Shown here in pieces: positions 31,896 through 41,388 of a stretch of DNA of 41,388 bases (position 1 is the first letter of the stretch; every line of letters starts with the position of its first letter). A program made the position numbers and the translations under genes. Source of the stretch: Rhizophagus sp. LPA8_4_AMF (taxonomy: Eukaryota > Glomeromycota > Glomeromycetes > Glomerales > Glomeraceae); assembly GCA_021464525.1 (NCBI GenBank), contig JADRCO010000244.1, positions 1 through 41,388 on the forward strand. Direction: 5' to 3'. The notes beneath the pieces were generated by a model. It saw only the letters and a program-made list of their open reading frames with translations. It searched no databases and was not told where the DNA came from.

Positions 31896-34502
31896 TTATC
31901 GTTTTTTAACAGCTTTCTTTTTCTTAGGTGGTGGTGGTGTATCATACATATTAATATTATAATCCATTGATTCGTCATCTGCTGCTGTTTCTTCTATACT
32001 TTCTTCAGATCCAAATTCAGATTCTATAACTTGTGATTTCTTTCTTTTATTTGATGCAGCTCGTTTTGTTCTTTTCTTCGATCTCTGATTTTTATTTGGT
32101 GCGGTCTTCCTTTTTTTTCCTGCAATTTTATTGCCATCAATGTTCTTTGCATTGCTATTCTCCTCATATTTATCAATTGATTCTTCATCTTCATCTTCAT
32201 CCGTTACGATTTCATCACTAAATTCAATTTCTTCTTCCTCACTATCTCCTACACAATTAACTTGCTCACTATTTTCAGCTTGCCCCCAATGTTCTCGATC
32301 TACATCTCCTCCATAATAAACAAACAATTCTTCTCCTTTTTTGATATCTCGCTTCGTCCAACATATAACTTGATTGACTTCACTTCCTTCCAGAAATACC
32401 ATATTTCCAAATGGGTCTTCATTCATAAAATGAAAAGGACAAAATATTGGTCCATCTCGTTTTGTAAATGGTTCACCTTTCTCGTCAGTAGCATCAAGGA
32501 TTGTATGTTTATATCTCATAGAATAATGTGATGCCTTTCCAACTTTATCCTTACGTTCATCAAATTCATCTTCCATCATTGGAACACCAAAATAAAATCC
32601 AAGAGGCGTTCCTACTGGAAGATTACGTTTGGCAAAAAGTCCATTACCAGCATTTGGAATAGTTGAAGGCTTGACTTCAACAACATCATCTAAACTTTTG
32701 GGTACGTTTGAAAGATCTAATCCATCTAATATTTCATCAGGTAAACTAGCTCTACATACATCAGGATCTCCTGATTCCATCCTTTTTTGTTGCTCGACAA
32801 TTTGTTGTTGCAATTTTTTCTTATTTCTTGTAGCCGTAGCTGGACGTGTATCAATTACGCCATTTTGATTTTGATTTTGATTTTGATTTTGATTTTGATT
32901 TGTTTGTGGTGTAGGCAATGTAGAACATTTTACTTTGCCCCTTTCAGTTTTTTCATATACACCTGCTCTAAATGGATAAATACACAAGTGCCCTCTTGAT
33001 TTACATTTCCCGCAAGCTGGTAATTTCGTGTCACATGATGATTCTGCGACACAACGACGACATCGCGAATGGAGAGGATTACTTACGGCACCAACACTAA
33101 GCATAACTATATGTCCACTATTTTGCACTGTAAATTACAAATAAGTATTAAAAGGTTATTGTGGATATTTTTTAAAAAAAATTAATAAAAATTCGTTTAC
33201 CTGTTTTTAATTTTTTAGGTTTCCCAAAACATAATGGCCAATCATGTTCAATTATATCATTCATCCACCGCCTATAATGTTTGATGGCATCATCAAGATC
33301 GTTTGGAATAAATGATAGCTTATAGTAGTTAGTGTGCGAATTTGGATCTTTCTTGAATACTGTAAAATATTTGTCTGCATTTGTTGTCAAACAGGCGCTA
33401 GCAGAATTTCTTGGTGTCTATATTGGAAAAGAAAAAAAATAAATAAAAGAAGTTTAAATTGAAAAAAATATAGTTTTCGAAATGAAATAAAATAAAGAAA
33501 ATAATATAAAATCGGTATACAAACAGGTTACCAATTCAACCGCTGGTATATGTTCATATAACTCACCTGACCAGTAAAACATCGTGGTAAACCTGTTACA
33601 GCGCTTAACTTCTCATCCAAAGAAATAGCAGCGTCAATTAAATCGCCACGTGCCAATGTATAATCTGGAGAATTTTGCAATGCTAAAAGCATCATATGTT
33701 GCTGATTGTGCCATCGAGGTCGAAGTAATGGTGGTCTTATACGTCGTTTAACAATATTATTAGGATCATTAATACAATCATCATCTTCTAACTGTATTCC
33801 TTTTGGAAAGAATTCATTCATAAGCTTCTGAACTTTTTCCCGTTCACGGGAAGGAACATCTATTCTAACTAGATCTTTAAATTTGTAACCCATTGAATTA
33901 GCAACATTTTGAATACATGCAAAGAAATATTCTACACCAGTTCTTTGCTCTTTCTCTAAGAATAATTTTCTAGAAATGTCGGATAAATGAGGGTAAACCA
34001 TATAAACGTTTTTTTCATAGTTAAATTTTGCAGTACATTCCTTAAGGAATGTCGAAAGCGCTTCACGGGTACCAATCCAATCTCTGTGAGATTGTTGTAA
34101 AACAGATTTTGCTACGTCCATTAAGTTTGGAGCAACTTCAATTGTCGTAGCGCCGTTAGCGTCAGCGTTTGAGGGAGAAAGAGTAGCAACCAAAAATTCT
34201 CTTAAGTCATTTGCTCTTTCGCCTGTAACCATATCGGGATTTGGAGTTATGTTGAGTAATCTCTCGATCAAATATAACCGGTCCATTTCGTCGATCTGAG
34301 CTAATCGGCTAATCGCACTTGCAAAGACGTTTAGTGGGAGTGGAGACAAAATCTTTATACAAGTGTCCTTTATTATATCCACCCGAGCTTGTTCGTTAGT
34401 TAAACCCTTTTGATGTCTAAGTTTAAGTCGAATACGAGGTTCCAACCACTGTTTTAACGTGCCCGACAATTCAACCTTTTTTTTTCTAGAATTGCCAGAC
34501 AT
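31896..34502 (-). CDS. Zn2Cys6 cluster plus SET-domain protein
   Basis: Three exons: 33567-34502, 33201-33417, 31896-33127, giving 794 residues from the Met at 34502 (MSGNSRKKKVELSG). An in-frame Met 12 codons earlier is possible. The joins are GTGAGT...ATATAG (phase 0) and GTAAAC...TTACAG (phase 1), which makes one gene of what looks like three frames. Residues 1-400 are an unrecognised, conserved-looking helical region. Cys407-Cys433 form C-x2-C-x5-C-x6-C-x2-C-x6-C with the CDTKLPAC core and a following CIY, the fungal Zn2Cys6 pattern. An Asn-Gln repeat follows, then a SET domain at about 535-660 (NAGNGLFA, GEELFVYYGG). The usual NHSCxPN motif is replaced by MNEDPFGN, so methyltransferase activity is uncertain. 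The tail is acidic then Lys-rich (nuclear). A DNA-targeted chromatin factor is inferred. Confidence 0.8.
32863..32899. repeat. hexanucleotide microsatellite in the SET gene
   Basis: Six tandem copies of GATTTT on the plus strand, coding an Asn-Gln run between the zinc cluster and the SET domain. It is likely to vary in length between strains. Confidence 0.85.
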
Positions 34503-35206
34503 TTTTTGGTCACGAACAAAGATCGTCTCAAAAGTCACGGTAAAAAAAACGATGGGAAGTTATGCCCGCGTTTTCAACGCTTCACTTTAGGATTTAACAC
34601 TTTTGATTTATTTATATAAGTGGGAAATGTTAATCAAATTTTAAATGTGGGTTTTGTTTTGTATTTTTGAATGTTGATTTACGTGTCAATGTTGTACTAA
34701 TAATTATGGTATACTAAGATTTCTGCGGAAATATCGGGATTATACACACACACTCTAATGTTGCGCCTCGATAATATATGTCTAAAAAAACGCCATCACC
34801 TCATTAAAGAGGTTCAGGTATTTATAAAAAAGTAAAACCCATACCCATATAGGCAGGGGTTTTTTAATTTGAAATTTGGCACTACTTCAATTATAAAGTA
34901 ATAGTGATCATCAACATGAATTTGTTTAATTTTCCAAAAAGAAATTAGTATTTATTTTGTTCTACATATTTAAATTGTTTATTTTTCTACGGTACTATAT
35001 ATTAAAAGTACAAACCATTCTATTTTTTAAATAACTCATCTACATTACAATCTATCATAAATTATGTCTGATCGATGTTATAATAATCGAATTACTTTTT
35101 TTTATTCAAAAAGTGTTAAAATTAGTAAAAAAGAAATTTGATCCACTTAATAAATCTGGTATTCGGTTTAAATAATATAAGTTTTTTAAGTAATAAAATT
35201 AATTGA
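34503..35206. other. intergenic region, SET gene promoter and ACH1 3' flank
   Basis: Two tandem minus-strand genes. AT-rich with one C/G-richer spot, AAAACCC...GGGGTTTT at about 34835-34866, which could form a short hairpin. No gene seen. Confidence 0.5.
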
Positions 35207-37375
35207 TCACCACGATTTAATTCTCATGGTGTTTTCTTCGCCCATAACATTTAGATGCATTTTAAATACTTTGTCCAACATTTGAGGTTCGTGAGCTGCA
35301 CCTATTGACATACATTTCTTTTCAGACATATCGAAATATTCTTTAAGAATAGGTTTATAATCTGGATGTGCACATTTTTCAATTATTAATTTTGCTCTTT
35401 CAATTGGTGCAAGTCCACGAACATCCGCTAATCCATGTTCAGTTACTAACACGTCAAGATCATGTTCACTATAATATATTATTAATTAATATTCATATTT
35501 ACTTTTTTTAAAAAAAAAAATATATAAATATCATTATATTGATTTTGATTCTTACGTTTGATCTATGTGAGAACACATTGGTACCACACATGAAATGCCT
35601 ATTGGATCATTCTTGGTGGGTCTTGTAGACGGTGTATGCATAATACTAAGTTTAGAATTTCTCAAAAAATCATTTGACCCACCAAGGCCATTTAACATTC
35701 TTGTTCCGCACACGTGTGTAGAATTTGCATGTCCGTAAATATCAAACTGATAAATATAATAAAGTAGAATATAAGAACGCGTAAAAATTAAAAATGACGA
35801 CCAAAAGAGTTTTTTTTTTACCTCAATGGGAGTATTCATTGCAATAACACCCAATCTTCGAATGATTTCAGGTGAATTAGAAACACTTTGACTTCTTAAT
35901 ACTAGACGATCCTTTAAATCATCCCACATTTCATAGAATCGTTTAAATCCGGAAGGGGAAAATGCGACACTTGTAGCTGATGCAAAGCTTAATTTATGAT
36001 GTTCCCAAAAATCTAAAAATGTATCTTGAATAACTTCCGTCCATACTTCAACATCTGTAAATGGCCCATCTGCAAGACCTCCGATAATCGCATTAGCAAT
36101 ATTTCCTACTCCTGATTGTAATGGAAGAAGATGAATTGGTAATCTTCCCATCGTTACTTCATGTTCTAAAAATTCGAGAATGTTATTTGCTATATGATGC
36201 GATACTTCATCCTGCAAGTCACTATCAGATGTCTTATCAAGTTTTTTAGATTCAATAACTGCAATAACTTTATCATTATCGAGTGGAATATATGGCTATA
36301 TTGAAACATAAATTAATATATGTGTATTTTTTTATATAATCTCATATTAATTTAACTTACCGTTCCGACACGATCGTCAACTCTTTGAATCAAATTTGGG
36401 AATTTATATGGAGCAAATTTACCTAAAGTAATATCGTGTAGTCCTTCATAATTAGGTAAAACTGTATTAATTTCCAAGATGACATGAGCTGCTGATTGAA
36501 CGATTTCCGGTGTTGCTCCTACGGATGCTCCAGGAATAATATGTCCTTCTTCAGTGACAGCCGTCGCTTCAACAATAACAACATCAAGTTTCTCTATCTC
36601 ATTCCCCTTCTTTTCCAAGGTATAATATCCGGAAACCAAATCCTAGGTATATGGAAGATTAATTTATTTAATATAAAATTCGCATAAATTAAGGACAAAA
36701 TGTAATGAATGAACGATGCTTTTACTAATGGAAATTCCGAAAGATGTTTGTCGGCAAATAAAATACGATTAGCATTGATTTCTCTTTGAACGGTTTTTCC
36801 AACTTGATACGGATATCTACGAGCTATCATTCCATTCTAAATATTTTAAAAGTAATAAAAATAAACAACCCAAAAATACGCATTTTTTTACAAATGAACC
36901 TTTAAATTATTTACCTTTGCCCATCTTTAAGAAATAATATTTTTATGTGGCGCAGCAAATAACAAATTGATATTCAATCAATTAAACTTTAAAAGGAAGC
37001 ATGTAAAAATCATACGATATTTTTACCTATCTTCGGTTTCAGAGGCTGTACTAGCGCCAACAAAAAGATCAAACCGAAGTTTTCCCTGTAAATTATTTTT
37101 TTCAACATGTTCAGCTAATGCGATTGGTGTTACTTTTGGGTATCCCACTCCTGTAAACCCAGACTATTGAAAAGATTATAAAGATTGTAAAGTCTAATAG
37201 GTTTTTTTTGAATTTTTTATTCTAATAATTGTTAATTTACCCATCCCATGCGCATTCCATTCTTAAAGAACCCACTAGCGATAAGATCATCAACTGTCGT
37301 AAGTTTAGAAAATAAACTTGGTCTACGGACACGTGATTTAATTCCCTCTGTTATCAATTTAGATATAGCTGCCAT
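35207..37375 (-). CDS. ACH1: Acetyl-CoA hydrolase / succinyl-CoA:acetate CoA-transferase
   Basis: Eight exons: 37241-37375, 37027-37163, 36915-36924, 36726-36836, 36361-36642, 35822-36295, 35556-35746, 35207-35468, giving 533 residues (yeast Ach1 is 526). Recognisable family blocks run end to end: [64 protein letters not shown] (Glu312 at the position of the family's catalytic glutamate), [49 protein letters not shown]. The enzyme moves CoA between succinyl-CoA and acetate, or hydrolyses acetyl-CoA, in mitochondria, supporting growth on acetate and protecting against acid stress. Exon 3 is only 10 nt (ATGGGCAAAG) and is required: it supplies the WAK after SETEDR. The N terminus is basic (SRVRRPS) but not a classical presequence. 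Confidence 0.95.
36915..36924 (-). other. 10-nt microexon of ACH1
   Basis: On the minus strand the sequence reads TTAAAG|ATGGGCAAAG|GTAAAT. It joins phase 2 (GAAGATAG) to phase 0 (AATGGAATG), restoring SETEDR-WAK-NGMIARR, the block conserved in Ach1 proteins (ENRWAEHDMI in yeast). Confidence 0.85.
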
Positions 37376-38007
37376 TAAGTAAAATATGGAATGGAAGGAA
37401 TTTAAATCGAGGTTGCCTTTTTATATTTTCAAGTTTTATTTTCATAGTCGTACTAAAAGTTAGCAACATCATGTCAATTAATTTATGTCCAATCAAAGTG
37501 TTGATGAAGAAAGCCATGTTAATCTTCGATCTTTTGATTACAAAATCATTCGATTTTTTGGTGCGTAAATGTAGTTCAAAATAAATTGATATCATGTGAT
37601 AGTACGTTTTACCCCTAACTTTAAATTTTTTTTTTTTATTTCTATAACATCTATAATAGTAAATTAGATTTTTTTTTTTTTGACAATATATGTTGATTTT
37701 TGTATATACAGTAAAGTCCTTTTATACATTTATAAATATGATATCATAATAAATAATCTTTCTAAATGACAAATATAATATAAGGTTTTTTTTAATCTAT
37801 TAATTTATTAAGTTTTTTCAGTTTGAAAGGTCAGACAAAAAAGTTTGCCAAAATTACTTAACTTACTTAAAAAGCCAATAAATTTTTAAATACAAAAAAG
37901 TAAATATTGACTTAATTTAATAGCTATTATATTTTTTCAAAAATATAGTTTTTCAATATAAATAATAAAAAACAATCCATTATTAAAATTAGAAAAATAT
38001 ATAAAAT
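37376..38007. other. ACH1 upstream and gene-free region
   Basis: AT-rich with poly-T near 37627 and 37669. A minus-strand 78-codon frame at 37359-37595 overlaps the ACH1 start and has no gene character. No element recognised. Confidence 0.5.
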
Positions 38008-38210
38008 AAATTGTAATGGTTTTTTATAAATTGTAATGATTTTTTACAAATTGTAATGATTTTTTACAAATTGTAATGATTTTTTACAAATTGCAATGAT
38101 TTTAAATTGTAATGATTTTTTATAAATTGTAATAATTTTTTACAAATTGTAATAATTTTTTACAAATTGTAATGATTTTTTATAAATTGTAATGATTTTT
38201 TTTACAAATT
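38008..38210. repeat. 20-bp tandem array, about ten copies
   Basis: Unit AAATTGTAATGATTTTTTAC, with alternation of TTTAT/TTTAC and ATGA/ATAA and one truncated copy near 38100. Confidence 0.9.
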
Positions 38211-38624
38211 ATTTAATAATAATATATTGTAAACTGTTGAAAACAATGTGACTTTTATTAAGTGGTAACCTATAATATAGACAAATATTCTACTAACAAA
38301 TCACATTTAATTAGTTATTTTTAATAGGATAAGTGACTGGAAAATATTAAATATTATATATAAATTTTCTTTATATTTTAAATATTAAATAATAATAAAT
38401 TATTTATTATTATATTAAAAATAATACCAAATTTATTTATCATATCCGTTACAAATATTAAATATTGCTTCATATATAGAATTATATTATATCATGTAAC
38501 TCTGATAATTGTAAATTTCAATATCATTTATTAAGTAAAATTATATTAAAATATCAATATATTAATACATTATCATTAACAATATGAATTTGCGCCATAT
38601 TAGATATATTAGACTCTTCTGTTT
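38211..38624. other. gene-free AT-rich region
   Basis: Very AT-rich, nearly simple sequence around 38385-38425. No feature recognised up to the LINE fragment. Confidence 0.5.
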
Positions 38625-39832
38625 AAATTGGTAAAATTTTTTGATCTAAATGTAAGAATTGAAAAGGTAAAGGCACATAGTGATAATTATTACAACAATT
38701 TAGTTGATAAATATGCTAAAGAATCAATCGATGAAGATTGTATTATGTTTCAAGATCAACTCTTGTGTTTTAAAGAAATCTTTAAATGAAATCATTTAAT
38801 TGTAGAAAAAGACAAGGTTTTACTTATTAAACAGATCTTTGAAGCTCAATATTTAGATCAATTTCTAAATTTGAACAGAAATAATGACATTAATAATAGA
38901 CAATTTTTAAGATTAGTTGATTGGAAATTGACCTTTAGATTGAATAAAAAATCTCAATATGAGACTTCAAAAGAAGATGAAGTATTTCAACAATTGGCCA
39001 TGAAAATTAAAGCAAATGAATTACTGACATTAGACAATTTACATAAACGGTCACCTCACTTATATCCATCAGGATTGCAATGTTAATTCTGTCAACAGTA
39101 TGCCGAATCATTACACCATTTATGAATTTGTCCACAATTATCAGAAATATATAAAGAACTGTTTGATTCTTTATATGATATTATGTCGATTTAGATTAAA
39201 AAGTTTTGTACTACTGATAATGTAGATGATCTTTTAAAATGTGAAAAATCTAGTAACTTTATTCATTCTTTATAAATATCAAATGATTTTAATATTCTTC
39301 ATATAGCAAAAGGTTTAATTAGTTTTTCAATGTTAGCATTTTTTAAGAAGTTTCAATTAAATCAGGATTCATGTGATATTATTTTAGAACAATTTTATAG
39401 AATAGTTATTTTTAAATTAGTTATTATATTTGGATTAAACGTAATAGTCTTATTTTAGTTTTAGAAAATCATATGGGTATATCTTCTAAGATGAAACGAA
39501 AAGGGTATATTGGTAATTTTAATCTATCATCATTTCGTACTTTGAATAATAATAGTCTACTAAGAGATCTAGTAAGGTTTAAATATTAGCACAAATATGC
39601 GTATATATATAGTGGTTCATTTTTGGATTTTTGATGCTTTCTTGACGGAATACCATTAGCATCTAGCGGTATCCAGTCAGCTCAGCCTTTTAGAGGAGGA
39701 TAGTGATCTTACATAGCTTTCATTAATTATTTCATTTTGTTCTGTATATCAGTATGTTGTAATTATTGCTTTTATGTAAGTGATCAAGATTGCACCGCTA
39801 TATAAAATAAAAAAAAAAAAATTAATATATTA
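38625..39832 (+). mobile_element. 5'-truncated LINE (non-LTR retrotransposon) 3' end
   Basis: The frame near 38635-38720 reads NVRIEKVKAHSDNYYNNLVD, then KYAKES, like the end of a retroelement RNase H domain. From 38871, RLVDWKLTFRLNKK and HKRSPHLYPSGLQC lead to a zinc-knuckle remnant (C-x2-C then HHL, ICP; about 39079-39135). Several stops follow. A non-coding tail with a GGTATCC hairpin (about 39645-39680) ends in an A-rich tract at 39808-39820, as expected for a LINE 3' end. The reverse-transcriptase part is missing, the common result of truncated insertion. Confidence 0.6.
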
Positions 39833-40049
39833 TTATTATAATTAATTATTAATCACTAACTGTTAACTATTTATATTAGCATTTTTCTTACTAGAACATT
39901 TTAGGTGAATGCTGAAAAAAAGAACTAATTAGATAATGAATTTCATTGTGTATTTGGTCCATTTTCTCAGCACTTACTCTATTTAGAAGCATAATATTCT
40001 GTTTTATGATATAAATCACATCTATATTCACTAACTTCATATTTTTTTC
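39833..40049. other. spacer between LINE and MULE relics
   Basis: AT-rich. No feature recognised. Confidence 0.45.
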
Positions 40050-40870
40050 TTTACAGCCAATATTAACTTATTAACAATTACTGGTACTTCTTATTTTGTT
40101 ATGTACTTTAGTAAAAGTTTTTAATTATTTATTAAAAGGTCTACCTTTACCCTGATATACAGTTAGATTTGTAATATCATTTATATTATAAACATGTCCA
40201 TCATGCAATTTTACAGTATTATTTGAAGGATAAAGTACTTCAGTAATTTTTAATTGATCTTTAGCTTCACACTCTTCAATCCTTTTAGTAATATTAGATT
40301 ATCTAAATTAAACTTATCATCATTATCTAATGAATAATTTAGTACTTATTTAAAATGATCCATTATTCTACCATAATTCATTTTTTTTTACACTTGATGC
40401 CAAACTTGAACTTCTTGAACATTACTATAATACCTAAGAATAAGTATTTGTCATTATTATTAGCAGAACTATTTTAAGATGATGCATTAATAAATGGTTT
40501 ACAATATATAGAATCAAACAATTTTTCATGCATTATCTTATAATCATCTTGATAGCATTAACATAATATAAAATAAGATGTTCTGATTTTTAACCATTAA
40601 TTTAAAGTAGTAATAACTAATAATTCTATAAAAAATTAATAATAAACATATGTATAAATAGGTGTCATCATTAAAAATTATAATATGTTGGTATGAATTT
40701 GGTGCAATATAGAAACTATTCTTCACACTTCTTTAATAAATTCTTTTGAAACTGAGTTTAATAATAGTATAATACATTTAAATATGATTGGCAAAAATCA
40801 TAATAATCTTCAGTAATATTGATTTTATTATCCTTCTGATTGCTATATTCATCTTCATCATATACCATTT
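40050..40870 (-). pseudogene. MULE-like transposase C-terminal relic (SWIM and zinc-knuckle region)
   Basis: On the minus strand, broken frames read: DDTYLYICLLLIFYRIIS then YYYFKLMVKNQNILFYIMLM (40544-40690, where family members have the SWIM CxC...CxH pair, here decayed to YIC...SYY); MNYGRIMDHF (about 40380); LHDGHVYNINDITNLTVYQG then KGRP (about 40140-40230); and YEVSEYRCDLYHKTEYYASK (about 39990-40050), a decayed CCHC knuckle. Many stops. Assignment to Mutator-like elements rests on remembered motif order. Confidence 0.5.
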
Positions 40871-41388
40871 GATTCTAAATAAAATATATTAATGTTAGCT
40901 AAATTTATTAATACAATCAATCATAATTCCAACTAAATCCTATATTTTAATCTTAATTCTAATCCCATATTCTAACTAATCTTAATACTGATCAAAATCA
41001 GTCTTTATACATACCAATTGATCATCTTTAAATTGAAAAGCAAATCAATCTCCACCTTATTACATTTATAAAGTAATGATTATCTGATTTATATATTTAC
41101 TTGTGAATTTCTTTAATAATATGTTATGATATATACTTTTGTATAATAAAGAAAGTTTCTACAACAAATGGTAAATGATACAGGATCCCAAAGAATACAT
41201 AAATAACTCAAATTCAAATTTAAAATTTTATTATAACTTTATACATTTGATTTTTAATAGAAGCTTTATACAAATGAAGTCATCCTATAAGTTCAAATTT
41301 TACTATAAATTATACAATCAAAGATCTAAGTTTATAAAATAAACTATTAAAAATTTAGTAATTATGTTGTGTAATTTTAATTTTAAGG
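40871..41388. other. gene-free right edge
   Basis: AT-rich. It may include more of the decayed transposase but no motif is readable. Confidence 0.4.

Noticed and set aside
32033..32999. Several plus-strand ORFs, Ser/Phe-rich
   Set aside because: Antisense shadows of the acidic and Lys-rich coding region of the SET gene.
34835..34866. AAAACCC...GGGGTTTT hairpin as a terminator
   Set aside because: Pol II genes do not use such terminators and it does not abut a gene end.
37711..37730. Pogo-like end ATACAGTAAAGTCCTTTTAT
   Set aside because: No matching inverted end within reach; resemblance is limited to a few bases.
38008..38210. CRISPR-like regular repeat
   Set aside because: Head-to-tail 20-bp units without spacers, in a eukaryotic genome.

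Overview
The window is AT-rich eukaryotic DNA. Its protein genes carry many short spliceosomal introns (about 55-125 nt, GTAAG-type donors, one GC-AG intron). The gene set is fungal: a KIN1/PAR-1 kinase, a forkhead factor, fumarase, Ach1-type acetyl-CoA hydrolase, PC4/Sub1, a p24 protein and a Zn2Cys6 cluster. Extreme A+T, long poly-T tracts and decayed hAT, MULE-like and LINE copies suggest an arbuscular mycorrhizal fungus such as Rhizophagus. That placement is inference from remembered family resemblance; no search was run.

Left gene-rich arm (1-13960): the 3' part of a KIN1-type kinase (+), a six-exon forkhead transcription factor (+), a 16-exon fumarase (-) convergent with it, an intronless unrecognised membrane-tailed protein (-), a divergent Asn-rich coiled-coil protein (+), and a two-helix membrane protein (+) with a candidate upstream exon.

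Middle gene-poor arm (13961-28130): repeats and mobile-element remains. It holds a 38-bp perfect palindrome with a degenerate 20-bp satellite, a 51-bp and a 42-bp tandem array, an 800-bp fold-back element, smaller fold-back elements, a 480-bp pogo/Tigger-like MITE, and a 3.65-kb dead hAT element whose terminal inverted repeats can still be seen.

Right gene-rich arm (28135-37375): an ERV25/TMED10-type p24 cargo receptor (-), tRNA-His(GTG) (-), PC4/SUB1 (-), a possible small secreted peptide (+), a three-exon gene joining an unrecognised N-terminal region, a Zn2Cys6 cluster and a SET domain (-), and the CoA-transferase/hydrolase ACH1 (-) with a 10-nt microexon. The last 4 kb hold a 20-bp tandem array, the 3' end of a LINE with RNase H and a zinc knuckle (+), and a MULE/SWIM transposase relic (-).

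The genes do not form one pathway. FUM1 and ACH1 are both organic-acid and acetyl-CoA metabolism genes. The points most worth following up are the Zn2Cys6-SET protein, the fumarase intron that holds an in-frame ATG behind a TATA-like box and an E-box (possible cytosolic isoform), tandem in-phase splice donors, and the long fold-back elements as possible dsRNA sources. Exon joins were worked out by hand from reading frame and splice-site sequence.
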